Part shown: in pieces, positions 10,701 through 18,430 of the stretch
How positions within the stretch are numbered: the first letter of the stretch is position 1
Layout of the letters: each line of letters starts with the position of its first letter
NCBI GenBank assembly: GCA_937928575.1
Contig: CALFWW010000262.1
Location: 1-39,434, forward strand
Reading direction: 5' to 3'
DNA: 39,434 nt
Origin: an uncultured Saprospiraceae bacterium
GTDB taxonomy: Bacteria; Bacteroidota; Bacteroidia; Chitinophagales; Saprospiraceae
Program-made: the position numbers and the translations under genes
The notes under the pieces: generated by a model
Database searches by the model: none
What the model was told of the DNA's origin: nothing
Seen by the model: the letters and a program-made list of their open reading frames with translations, nothing else

Positions 10701-13700
10701 TTCCGCTTCTTTCAATGGTGGAACAGGACCATGGACTTACAGTTGGGATAATGGAATGACAACGCAAACAATTACTGGGTTGAATGGTGGAACTTACACG
10801 GTAGTTTTAACAGATGGCTCTAATTGTACAGAAACAGCTTCTGTTACTATTGCTGAACCATCCGCTATAATTGTAACAGCAACTGCAACTGATGAAACTG
10901 CAAACAGTGCAAATGATGGTACCGCTACAGCAACGGTTTCAGGTGGGGCTACTCCATATACTTATAGCTGGAATACTGGAGCGACAACAGCTTCCATATC
11001 TAATTTGGCAGCAGGTACTTATACTGTAGTTGTAACAGATGCCAACAATTGTTCTACAACAGAAAGTACAACCGTAAATGGTGTTAGTTGTACCGGATTT
11101 GCTGCGACCTTGTCAACTACCAATATCTCATGTTTTGGAGCAAGCAATGGAACTGTAAATGTAGCACCAACCGGTGGAACAGCACCCTATACCTATAGTT
11201 GGAATAATGGAGCAACCACGCAAATGATTTCAAATTTACCAATTGGTACTTACTCAGTTGTCATAACAGATGCTAGTAATTGTAGTGTTACAGAATCAGC
11301 AACTATTTCAGAGCCGATGGCATTGGTGGCAAATGTGATAGGTACCAATGAAACCTCAGCAGGAGCAAATGATGGAACCGCAACTGCATCTGGACAAGGT
11401 GGTACTTCTGGTTATACCTATAGCTGGTCCAATGGAGCAACTACTGCAAATATTTCAGGATTGTCCCCAGGAACCTATACAGTAGATGTGACAGATAGTA
11501 ATAACTGTACGGCTTCTACTTCTGTTACGATATTAAGTGGGAGTAATCCATGTAGTGGATTCAATACTTCAACGACCAATACCAATGCTTCGTGTAATGG
11601 CGGAAATGATGGGAGTTCTACGGTCGTATTAAATGGAGGAACCGCTCCTTACACTTATATTTGGAACAATGGTCAAACGACTCAGACTATAACCGGTTTG
11701 GCTGCAGGGATCTTTACAGTAACCGTAACGGATGCAAATAATTGTCCAGTAGAAATGTCGAGTACTGTTTCAGAACCATCACAAATAGTAGTAACCGTTT
11801 CAGGTACTGATGAAACTTCAGCTGGCGCAAATGACGGGACCTTAACTGCTAACGTGGTTGGAGGAACACCAGGTGTACCAGGATATACTTATTTGTGGAG
11901 TAATGGTATGACAACGCAAACAATTTCAAATTTAGCACCTGGTAATTATGATGTTGTGGTGATGGATTCCAATGACTGTTCTATGCAAGAATCAGGAATC
12001 GTTTTACAAGGTGCTGCATCATGTGCTGGATTTAATGGAACAACAAATGCAATTAATGTCAGTTGTTTTGGACTAAATGATGGAACAGCTGAAGCAGTTG
12101 TAAATGGTGGTACTGGTCCTTTTACTTATCAATGGAGTGATGGGCAGACTACTCAAATAGCAGTTGGATTAACAGCTGGTAATTATGAGGTCTCCATTTT
12201 TGATGTCAACCAATGTGCAGTACAATTAGCGACTACGATAACGGAACCTACTTCATTGGCAGTAAACATAAATGGTACCGATGAAACTGCTCAAGGAGCA
12301 AGCGATGGTATGCTAACGGCGACAGTCTCTGGTGGGATTGCTAGTTACACTTATGCTTGGTCAAACGGTGCAACGACTGCAACTATTGCTAATCTGGTAC
12401 CTGGTAATTATACTGTTAGTATCACAGATGCAAACGGATGTGTCAGTTCTGGTGCAGGTACAGTATTGGCTGGAGCTTCAGCATGTGCAGGATTTGGTGG
12501 AACGATTACTAAAACAGATGCAAATTGTAATGGCTTCAACGACGGGACTGCCACTGCGAATTTATCAGGTGGTACAATGCCTTACACCTATTTATGGAGT
12601 GATGGTCAATCCACACAAATAGCGAGTCAATTGGTCGCAGGAAGTTATGAAGTAACCGTATCGGATATCAACAGTTGTAGTACAGTATTGACCGTGACCG
12701 TTAATGAGCCTACTGCTATTTCTCCAAATATAACTGCTACTGATGAAACAACTCCTGGAGCGAATGATGGAGAATTGACTGCAAGCCCTTCGGGTGGAAT
12801 TCCTGGCTACACCTACTTATGGTCTAACAACCTAACTACAGCGACTGTCAACAACTTGATGCCAGGTGCGTACACTGTTACTATTACGGATGATGTTGGT
12901 TGTACTACTTTGGGGGTTGGAGCAGTCTTGCCAGCACAAGATCAATGTGCAGGATTTAATTCCAATATTGATGTAACTCATGTTACTTGTAATGGGTTGG
13001 CAAACGGTATGGCAACTGCTCAAGTATTTGGTGGGACAATGCCATACACCTACCAATGGAGTAATGGTCAAACATCAGTGACTGCAACAGGATTAGGCGT
13101 AGGTAATCACAGTGTTATTGTTTTGGATGCGAATCAATGTCCAATTAATCTAAATTTTGCAGTCTCAGAACCGCTTCCTGTATTTGTAACCGTCTCGCAT
13201 ACTAACGAAACAACACCTGGTGCTGCCGATGGAAGTGCAACAGTAAATGGATCGGGAGGTACCATGCCTTATACCTATCTATGGGACACCGGTGCAACGA
13301 CTCAAACGATTAATAATCTGACAGTAGGTACCTATTTGGTGACCATCACAGATGCTAACAATTGTATGAATTCACAATCCGTATCTATTAATTCTAATGG
13401 GGCGAATTGTGCAGGATTTGATCTAGCAGCAAATTCTATAAATGTAAGTTGCTTTAACGGAGCAGATGGAAGTGCTTCTGCATCCGTAACTGGAGGAACA
13501 ATTCCTTATACTTATATCTGGAGCAATGGGATGACCGCCCCATCCATATCAAATTTAATTTCTGGAACCTATATCGTGACTGCAACGGACGCGACAGGTT
13601 GTATTGTGTCAGAAACCATTATGGTGACACAACCGTCTGCCATCCAACCAAATATTGTTGGAATTGATGGCGAATGCGGAATTAATGGAAGTGCATCGGT

Positions 13701-14574
13701 GAGTCCTCAAGGTGGATTTGAGCCATACAGTTATTTATGGAGTAACGGGGAAGTGACAAATGCAATCACCAATTTATCAGCGGGTGCTTACTCAGTAGTC
13801 ATTACAGATGGTGCTGGATGTTCCGTGACTGCTAACACTTCAATTACAGTCGATGCGAATTTTGTGAGTTTTGATGTTGTCAAAGAAAATATTTCATGTG
13901 CAGGTGAAAACGATGGGATGATCGACCTAACGGTTTTGACAGGAACCGCTCCCTATACTTTCTTATGGGACAATGGGATGACGACAGAAGATATTTCAGG
14001 CTTGGCGGCAGGTAGCTATATGATGACCATCACAGATGCAAATGGTTGTGCAGCTAGTTCAAATATTTTGATTAATAGCCCTGATATATTGGAAGTAAAT
14101 TTAAATACTATAAATGTGTCGGATAACAACAACGGAATGGTGATGGCGAATCCAGTTGGAGGAACCAGTCCATTCACATATTTGTGGAGCAACAATGTTA
14201 CGACGCAAATGAATAGTAATTTAACGCCGGGAATGTATTCAGTAACTGTTACAGATGCGAATCAATGTACTGCAGTAAATTCAACCATTGTTGAAGATAT
14301 TACAAGTGTTGAAACCATAGAAACTTTAACGAACTTGGAAGTATATCCGAATCCAACCCGTTCATTGATAAATATTGAAGCGACTTTTACTACCTTTGAA
14401 GTTGTAGAAATACACTTGATGAATGTAGTAGGACAAAATGTTTGGACGAAAAACGTAGATGGAAATTCGTTGATCGAAACAATTGAGGTTACTGCATTTC
14501 CTGCCGGGACTTATTTATTGAAAATTGGAACCGATACAGGTCAAGTGATTGAGAAAATCACAATTGTAAAATAA
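7729..14574 (+). CDS. Giant M43 metalloprotease-adhesin with 20 SprB repeats and T9SS tail
   Basis: A 2281-residue secreted protein. Order: signal peptide (about 1-22), a short His-rich pro-region, an M43 (pappalysin/cytophagalysin-type) protease domain (about 75-345), a CARDB-like beta domain (about 365-475), a jelly-roll/MAM-like domain (about 485-660, from FEDFETFSWDP), twenty SprB-type repeats of about 76 residues (about 665-2190), and a type A T9SS sorting domain (about 2195-2281, with VYPNPT and AGTYLLKI). The zinc site H248-E249-H252-H258 (HETGHYLGLSH) and the Met-turn M315 (NYMDY) are intact, so the protease should be active. SprB repeats are known from the SprB gliding adhesin of Flavobacterium. 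Here they probably extend the protease from the cell surface; an adhesive role is inference. Length is large for M43 proteins. Confidence 0.93.
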   Translation: MRLNSFLLLCISFLSINILMAQHDQLTNHTDHHDHDRCGFIHATQRMLDVDPDYAQKLDDYMKKGLPMLSSGEHAKSVAPTITIPVVVHVIHNGEPVGSGANIADGQVQAQIAVLNEDFAALNGNYNNTPSQWQNVIGNPEMEFCLANVDPSGNPTNGITRNNITVTGTNANDHNIEDIKAQINWNPNNYYNIFVVGIPGTTANGGVLGYAYLPFAGTIGSSNDGTVCDYHWFGGPGWPNTGSKTMTHETGHYLGLSHTWQDVWGNGGCAGDDGIADTPLIEMATSQVNPNFNCFAGYPAGPVSCGNEHMYVNYMDYVNDDGCYTSFTQGQVNVMRAVMDGTAGSLGFGSRLPLANNSSTACSNIVSDDAGITVVINPIGQNCGTGSIIPQVTLANFGTNALTSVTISYTIDGGTPTTFNWTGNLAQNATTNVTLPAFTPPPGVYTFNAFTTNPNGVADQDASNDATTTTSSSVTATNIPLFEDFETFSWDPSAQGVFPFNVGSDPFMWELTTLVSGYGSGSNSAVFNNYDGNNTSNPFNTVDALITPTYDFSNVVGATLSFDYAYSGYDDGTQYLGDSLIILISTDCGTTFSQRIYENGGVTLETAPGGTAKFTPTANQWATESISLAAFDNTATLTISFLNWSGWGNQLFLDNINISTACALTSSISGNNLMCNGVCTGTATATANNAVGSVTYAWNDNASQTTATATNLCAGTYTVTITDAANCSETQIITITEPTTALTSLATGTAETSLGANDGTATVTPTGGTAPYTYAWSNGMTAQSITGLAPNTYTVVVTDNNNCTSNASYTVLPFNCPAINAAVTPIDISCMGAADGSATATVTGGVPPHTFAWSNGQTGATTTGLVPGAHSVVITDGNQCTTTLNTTINEPTAVTASATATDETAIGTNDGTASVVGGGGTPGYTYAWSNGMTTAMVSNLAPGTYTVVVTDANNCNSTTTSVTVAAFNCPLLNLVVTGTDVSCNGAGDGTASASFNGGTGPWTYSWDNGMTTQTITGLNGGTYTVVLTDGSNCTETASVTIAEPSAIIVTATATDETANSANDGTATATVSGGATPYTYSWNTGATTASISNLAAGTYTVVVTDANNCSTTESTTVNGVSCTGFAATLSTTNISCFGASNGTVNVAPTGGTAPYTYSWNNGATTQMISNLPIGTYSVVITDASNCSVTESATISEPMALVANVIGTNETSAGANDGTATASGQGGTSGYTYSWSNGATTANISGLSPGTYTVDVTDSNNCTASTSVTILSGSNPCSGFNTSTTNTNASCNGGNDGSSTVVLNGGTAPYTYIWNNGQTTQTITGLAAGIFTVTVTDANNCPVEMSSTVSEPSQIVVTVSGTDETSAGANDGTLTANVVGGTPGVPGYTYLWSNGMTTQTISNLAPGNYDVVVMDSNDCSMQESGIVLQGAASCAGFNGTTNAINVSCFGLNDGTAEAVVNGGTGPFTYQWSDGQTTQIAVGLTAGNYEVSIFDVNQCAVQLATTITEPTSLAVNINGTDETAQGASDGMLTATVSGGIASYTYAWSNGATTATIANLVPGNYTVSITDANGCVSSGAGTVLAGASACAGFGGTITKTDANCNGFNDGTATANLSGGTMPYTYLWSDGQSTQIASQLVAGSYEVTVSDINSCSTVLTVTVNEPTAISPNITATDETTPGANDGELTASPSGGIPGYTYLWSNNLTTATVNNLMPGAYTVTITDDVGCTTLGVGAVLPAQDQCAGFNSNIDVTHVTCNGLANGMATAQVFGGTMPYTYQWSNGQTSVTATGLGVGNHSVIVLDANQCPINLNFAVSEPLPVFVTVSHTNETTPGAADGSATVNGSGGTMPYTYLWDTGATTQTINNLTVGTYLVTITDANNCMNSQSVSINSNGANCAGFDLAANSINVSCFNGADGSASASVTGGTIPYTYIWSNGMTAPSISNLISGTYIVTATDATGCIVSETIMVTQPSAIQPNIVGIDGECGINGSASVSPQGGFEPYSYLWSNGEVTNAITNLSAGAYSVVITDGAGCSVTANTSITVDANFVSFDVVKENISCAGENDGMIDLTVLTGTAPYTFLWDNGMTTEDISGLAAGSYMMTITDANGCAASSNILINSPDILEVNLNTINVSDNNNGMVMANPVGGTSPFTYLWSNNVTTQMNSNLTPGMYSVTVTDANQCTAVNSTIVEDITSVETIETLTNLEVYPNPTRSLINIEATFTTFEVVEIHLMNVVGQNVWTKNVDGNSLIETIEVTAFPAGTYLLKIGTDTGQVIEKITIVK
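9721..14304 (+). repeat. Twenty tandem SprB-type protein repeats in ten A/B doublets
   Basis: The coding DNA holds about 20 diverged units of about 76 codons. Each has the core GGT.PYTY.W..G.TT, an L..G.Y.V.VTD.N.C end, and often a closing EP or TEP. They alternate. A units tend to open with C-x-G-F or CP-x-x-N and have a second Cys (SCNG, SCFG, NCNG) before DG. B units open with TDET..GANDG and lack both of those Cys. Only the last units (about 13650 onward) depart from the pattern. Repeats are diverged at DNA level, with no exact long copies seen. Confidence 0.88.
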
Positions 14575-14575
14575 C

Positions 14576-15412
14576 ATGATTAAAGTTGGTCAGCATGCTG
14601 ATCTCGAAGCAATAAAAATTACACCGCAAGGAATGTACTTGGACGGAGGTCCCTATGGAGAAGTCTTACTTCCCAATAAATACATTCCGAAAGATTTAGA
14701 ACCCGGAGGAACCCTTCGGGTTTTTCTTTACACGGATTCTGAAGATCGAGTCATTGCAACTACATTAAAACCTAAAGCAACGATTGGGAAATTTGCGGTT
14801 ATGCAAACAGTCGATGTCAATAAAGTAGGTGCCTTTCTGGATTGGGGACTTGAAAAAGATTTGTTTGTCCCTTTTTCCCAACAAATGGTTGACATGGAAC
14901 GTGGTAGATATTATTGTGTCTACGTTTACAATGATGAAATCACGGACCGAGTAGTCGGTAGTGCTAAAATCCACAAATTTATCAGTTTACCACCTGAAGA
15001 TTTAGAAGTCAATCAAAAAGTGGATATCCTTATTGCCCAGACGACAGATTTAGGATATAGAGCAGTTGTCAATCAAAGTTATTTCGGACAACTTTATCAT
15101 AATGAAATTTTCGGGAAAATCTACGTGGGTCAAGAAATGGAAGCTTACATTAAAAAGATTCGGGAAGATGGCAAGATAGACTTAGTATTGCAAAAAACAG
15201 GTTTCAAAAATGTAATCGACGATATTTCTCAAACGGTCTTAACGGCCATCCAAGACAATGATGGATTCTTACCACTCAACGATAAAAGTGCACCCGAAGA
15301 CATCTATCAAGAATTTAAGTTCAGTAAAAAGATTTTTAAGAAAGCGGTCGGACAGTTGTATAAAAACAAACTGATTACGATAGAGAAGGATGGAATTCGT
15401 GTTCTTAATTGA
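14576..15412 (+). CDS. S1-domain RNA-binding protein, CvfB/YitL family
   Basis: A 278-residue cytoplasmic protein matching the CvfB family: tandem OB-fold S1-like domains followed by a C-terminal winged helix. Residues about 1-65 form the first OB-like unit (GPYGEVLLPNKYIP), about 70-135 the second (VNKVGAFLDWGLEKDLFVPF, a strong S1 signature), about 145-215 the third (YRAVVNQSYFGQLYHNEIF), and about 225-278 the winged helix (SAPEDIYQEFKFSKKIFKKA). Length is typical of the family. CvfB binds RNA and affects virulence-gene expression in Staphylococcus; its role in Bacteroidota is not established. It starts 1 nt after the stop of the SprB-repeat protease, so the two are likely translationally coupled, an odd pairing. 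Confidence 0.9.
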   Translation: MIKVGQHADLEAIKITPQGMYLDGGPYGEVLLPNKYIPKDLEPGGTLRVFLYTDSEDRVIATTLKPKATIGKFAVMQTVDVNKVGAFLDWGLEKDLFVPFSQQMVDMERGRYYCVYVYNDEITDRVVGSAKIHKFISLPPEDLEVNQKVDILIAQTTDLGYRAVVNQSYFGQLYHNEIFGKIYVGQEMEAYIKKIREDGKIDLVLQKTGFKNVIDDISQTVLTAIQDNDGFLPLNDKSAPEDIYQEFKFSKKIFKKAVGQLYKNKLITIEKDGIRVLN

Positions 15413-15594
15413 CAATCAGAGACCCTTTATTGTGTCCCATTTTCAAATAGTGTCATGATGAAGTTTAAAGACTAGCCAACTTGGAGATTGCGCTTTACTA
15501 AATTTATGCTACTCACTGAAGTCAGCAACTACCTTTACGACATGTCCCTAAATCTCTCAAGCGCGTGAAGCAATCTATCTTCTCATTGATTGTA

Positions 15595-15785
15595 ATACAA
15601 ATTGTAGTCTAAAAGTGCGGATATATTTTGGAAAGAAAATTTTTCGAGATCAAGGCAGAAAACGTAGACATAGCCTTAGTTACGGCGAGCCTGCCTGACT
15701 GCGCCAAGCAGACAGGGCTTTCTAACGAAGATATCGGGAAATTTTTCTCAAAGATAACCGTAATTATAGACTACAATTTGTATAA
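15595..15785. repeat. MITE-like element, copy 1
   Basis: An element of about 190 bp with terminal inverted repeats: TACAAATTGTAGTCT at 15597-15611 faces AGACTACAATTTGTA at 15768-15782. A second, imperfect inner pair (GAAAGAAAATTTTTCGAGAT versus GATATCGGGAAATTTTTCTC) makes it a long palindrome. Its centre holds a GC-richer segment, GGCGAGCCTG to CAGACAGGGC (15684-15718). Bases 15647-15785 recur identically and inverted at 39296-39434. It is too short to code for a transposase, so it would be moved in trans if mobile. Confidence 0.75.
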
Positions 15786-15806
15786 ATCATTCAATAGTTT
15801 GATTTT

Positions 15807-15857
15807 GCCCCCTGTCTGTCCTGTGTTAGCTTAGTCCACACAGTCAGGCTCGCCGGC
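15807..15857. repeat. Facing arm related to the MITE core
   Basis: On the minus strand this reads GGCGAGCCTGACTG, a variable middle, then CAGACAGGGGGC. It is a diverged inverted relative of the 15684-15718 core (GGCGAGCCTGCCTGACTG to CAGACAGGGC). The two could pair in a single strand. It may be part of a dispersed CCTG/CAGG repeat family; a shorter relative (CCTGCCTGACAGGAGTCAGG) is at about 30730-30749. Confidence 0.5.
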
Positions 15858-15946
15858 AATGTCGCTGAAATAAGGACTTTCGACAGATAAAATTTAGAGT
15901 AATCCATTTTTTATCAGAATAATATTTAAATGAACCTCAATTTGGT

Positions 15947-16957
15947 TTACCCTTCAAACCCTTCTACCCCTGTCACTGTCGTATATTTAAATGACAACTT
16001 CTTATCAGGATAGATAATTTTAAAAGCGGATTGAACCATCAAAGTTGCCTCATGAAAACCACAGAGAATTAACTTTAATTTTCCGGGATAGGTATTAATA
16101 TCACCGATTGCAAAAATACCAGGAATGTTAGTTGAATAATCGAAGGTATCTACTTCAATCGCATTTTTAGTAATATTCAAACCCCAATCTGCAATAGGAC
16201 CTAGTTTGGGAGAGAGTCCAAAAAGCGGAATAAAATGATTGGTCTTCTTATTTTTTTCTCCGTGTTCCTTATGTTTGATAACTACTTCTTCTAGCTTCCC
16301 ATTTCCATTTAGTCCGACCACCTGGGCTTCTGTGATCAAGTTTATTTTACCAGCTTCCGCCAATTCTTTTACTTTATCCACAGAATCTAGAGCCCCTCTA
16401 AAACTGTTTCGGCGATGCACCAACGTCACTTCATTGGCAACTTCCTCGAGGAAAATAGTCCAGTCCAAAGCAGAGTCTCCCCCACCAGCAATTACAACAT
16501 CTTTCCCACGATAGAATTCTGGATCTTTGATAATATACTCTACTCCTTTATCTTCAAAATCAGCGATATTGGAAATGGGTGGTTTTCTCGGTTCAAAACA
16601 ACCAAGTCCACCAGCAATGGCAATGATTGGTGCTTGGATTTCGGTGCCATGGCTTGTCAATACTCGAAAGTGACCATTCTCCATTTTCTCAATGGTCTCT
16701 GCTCTTTCTCCTAACGTAAAAGTTGGTTTGAACGTCTCGATTTGCTTCATCAAGTTATCTACTAAATCACCTGCTAATACCTCTGGATAACCGGGTATAT
16801 CGTAGATAGGTTTCTTTGGATAAATCTCCGTCAATTGTCCACCAGGTTGTGGCAACGTGTCCAGTAAATGGCAACGCAACTTCAATAAACCTGCTTCAAA
16901 AACGGTAAATAAACCACACGGGCCAGCTCCAATTATGAGTATATCTGTTTCAATCAT
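15947..16957 (-). CDS. Ferredoxin-NADP reductase-like flavoprotein (TrxR-like fold)
   Basis: A 336-residue cytoplasmic FAD/NAD(P) oxidoreductase. The FAD-binding GAGPCG is at residues 10-15, followed by PQPGGQLTEIYPKKPIYDIP, and the nucleotide-binding GGGDSA is at 158-163 with VHRRNSFR after it; the second FAD motif is FAIGDINTYPGKLKL. It has the thioredoxin-reductase fold but lacks the redox CxxC of that enzyme, which is the mark of the ferredoxin-NADP(+) reductase type 2 (YumC-like) family. Those enzymes pass electrons between NADPH and ferredoxin or flavodoxin. It lies 45 bp downstream of the enoyl-CoA hydratase gene on the same strand and is probably co-transcribed. No ferredoxin gene is adjacent. 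Confidence 0.9.
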   Translation of the reverse strand: MIETDILIIGAGPCGLFTVFEAGLLKLRCHLLDTLPQPGGQLTEIYPKKPIYDIPGYPEVLAGDLVDNLMKQIETFKPTFTLGERAETIEKMENGHFRVLTSHGTEIQAPIIAIAGGLGCFEPRKPPISNIADFEDKGVEYIIKDPEFYRGKDVVIAGGGDSALDWTIFLEEVANEVTLVHRRNSFRGALDSVDKVKELAEAGKINLITEAQVVGLNGNGKLEEVVIKHKEHGEKNKKTNHFIPLFGLSPKLGPIADWGLNITKNAIEVDTFDYSTNIPGIFAIGDINTYPGKLKLILCGFHEATLMVQSAFKIIYPDKKLSFKYTTVTGVEGFEG

Positions 16958-17002
16958 TTCAAATTTTCTTTAGTCATTTAAACAACCAGTTTGCTAATTG
17001 GT

Positions 17003-17785
17003 TTACTTTCCTTTAAAGTTCGCTTTTCTTCTTTCGACAAATGCTTTAGCTCCTTCTTTGAAATCTTCTGTCTCTGCCAAAGTTCCAAATTCTTCTGCTT
17101 CGATTGCGAAGCCATCATAATTGCCTTTGAAAAATACGTTAACACATTCAATGGTTTTGGTAATAGCTATTGGTGCTTTGGTGGCAATTTTTTCGATAAT
17201 CTCCTTAGCCTTTGCTACTTCTTTTCCTGCAGGGACTACATGATTGGCCAATCCCAATCGATGCGCTTCTTCGGCTCCTATCATATCTGCCGTCAACAAC
17301 AACTCCATGGCTTTTCCTTTTCCGATGTATTGAATCAGTCGTTGGGTTCCTCCATAGCCAGGGATGATCCCGAGGTTTACTTCCGGTTGACCGAATCTTG
17401 CTTTTTCTCCAGCAACACGCATATGACAGGCCATCGCCAATTCGCAGCCACCCCCTAATGCAAAACCGTTGACCGCCGCAATCACAGGTACGTGGAAATT
17501 TTCTATCAAATCAAAAATAGCTTGTCCTTTTAACGATAACGCTTCCGCACTTTTTTCGTTGAGTCCATCGAATTCTTTAATGTCCGCGCCTGCCACAAAT
17601 GCTTTTTCTCCTGCTCCTGTTACGATCACCCCTTTCAATCCTTTTTTCTTAGGACCATCCGTTCCAAACCATTGATTTAATTCATCGAACGTTTGACGGT
17701 TCAATGCATTCAATGCTTTTTCTCTATTGATCGTAATGGTTACGATTCCTTTGGTGTTTTTTATTTTTAAAATTCCGTATGCCAT
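17003..17785 (-). CDS. Enoyl-CoA hydratase (crotonase family)
   Basis: A 260-residue crotonase-fold enzyme, expected to hydrate trans-2-enoyl-CoA to 3-hydroxyacyl-CoA in fatty-acid beta-oxidation or short-chain acyl-CoA metabolism. The CoA-binding/oxyanion-hole regions are FVAGADIKEF and NGFALGGGCE, and both catalytic glutamates of hydratases are present, E115 (GGGCELAMAC) and E135 (FGQPEVNLGIIPGYGGTQRL). Length is normal and there is no targeting signal. A promoter-like TATTTTTG lies at 17814-17821 on the same strand, about 30 bp before the ATG. The next gene is the flavoprotein reductase. Chain-length specificity cannot be assigned; both glutamates argue for a true hydratase rather than an isomerase or decarboxylase. 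Confidence 0.92.
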   Translation of the reverse strand: MAYGILKIKNTKGIVTITINREKALNALNRQTFDELNQWFGTDGPKKKGLKGVIVTGAGEKAFVAGADIKEFDGLNEKSAEALSLKGQAIFDLIENFHVPVIAAVNGFALGGGCELAMACHMRVAGEKARFGQPEVNLGIIPGYGGTQRLIQYIGKGKAMELLLTADMIGAEEAHRLGLANHVVPAGKEVAKAKEIIEKIATKAPIAITKTIECVNVFFKGNYDGFAIEAEEFGTLAETEDFKEGAKAFVERRKANFKGK

Positions 17786-17813
17786 GATAGGTTTGTATTT
17801 TAATTTTGAGGTG

Positions 17814-17821
17814 CAAAAATA
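17814..17821 (-). promoter_or_regulatory. Bacteroidota -7 box upstream of enoyl-CoA hydratase
   Basis: TATTTTTG on the minus strand matches the TAnnTTTG -7 consensus and lies about 30 bp before the start codon. No clear -33 TTG element is visible at the expected spacing, so confidence is moderate. Confidence 0.45.
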
Positions 17822-18114
17822 CGTAGAATATTTTGTTGTTTAGCGTGTTCGCACGGACGTTTATTTGGAACTATAGAAAGAAATATAAGGTCTTATCGAC
17901 CGCTAATTTGCGCATGAGTTTGGATTCCACTACATACTCTCTCTTTTTATGAAAGGGTGGTCAATTTGTAAAGGACTATTGTGCAACTTCTTAACTTATA
18001 TGAAGGTAATGTTAATTAAAAGTTCAAATATCTATTTTGGGGATTTTGAATAACCGGAACCCTAAAGGGGTGAAATGATGGTAACTAAAAGAAACCATCC
18101 TACTTACCGAACCC

Positions 18115-18156
18115 TGAAAGGGTGAAATTTATTGTGTTTATATAATTTCACCCCTT
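18115..18156. repeat. GAACCCTGAAAGGGTGAAATT-type hairpin
   Basis: Arms AAAGGGTGAAATTT and AATTTCACCCCTT (18144-18156) can form a near-perfect hairpin. Related ACCCTAAAGGGGTGAAAT sequence precedes it at 18059-18076, and CCCTACCCCTTCAGGGT follows the direct repeats at 18610-18626. This looks like a dispersed intergenic repeat, not a terminator, as no T-run follows the stem. Confidence 0.55.
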
Positions 18157-18210
18157 CAAGGTAGGGTGTTCAAAATATTGAATTATTTGCGTAGAATTAA
18201 ACACTAAACA

Positions 18211-18387
18211 TTGTGCTTGTAAATATATTTAGGGGATTTCTGCTTCGCTCCTTCAGAGCTTCAAATTTGCAAATTTTAGCTTGGGACGTTGTCCCAAACT
18301 AAAATGCTTGACCCACTTTGGGGTCATTGGTTAGAAACTAAAAAAAGTATTCAAAAAAGCCCAACATAATTTACCCAGCAGATTGAA
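18211..18387. repeat. Direct repeat copy 1
   Basis: 177 bp, from TTGTGCTTGTAAATATATTT to TTACCCAGCAGATTGAA. It contains a strong hairpin at 18274-18304 (TTTTAGCTTGGGAC facing GTCCCAAACTAAAA) and a smaller TGACCC/GGGTCA hairpin near 18310-18330. It matches copy 2 at 174 of 177 positions by eye. Confidence 0.9.
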
Positions 18388-18430
18388 TAGTTTTTACAAC
18401 AATTTGTTTACTAAATTTAAACACAAAACT

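Larger units (their letters stand above)
15413..15946. other. 534-bp gene-free region containing repeat elements
   Basis: The first 180 bp show nothing recognisable. A MITE-like element (15595-15785) and a facing GC-richer arm (15807-15857) fill the middle; the last 90 bp are AT-rich. A 68-codon open frame crosses the element but also crosses its inverted repeats and looks accidental. Confidence 0.55.

Noticed and set aside
12332-12622. 96-codon alternative frame within the SprB array
   Set aside because: It is a shadow of the repeat-coding frame; the main frame is continuous and carries all the domain motifs.
15628-15834. 68-codon open frame on the plus strand
   Set aside because: It runs through the MITE-like palindrome and its facing arm, has no recognisable protein features, and is best explained by the repeat.
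15947-16957. Thioredoxin reductase
   Set aside because: The redox-active CxxC required for that activity is absent from the NADPH domain, so the ferredoxin-NADP reductase type is the better call.
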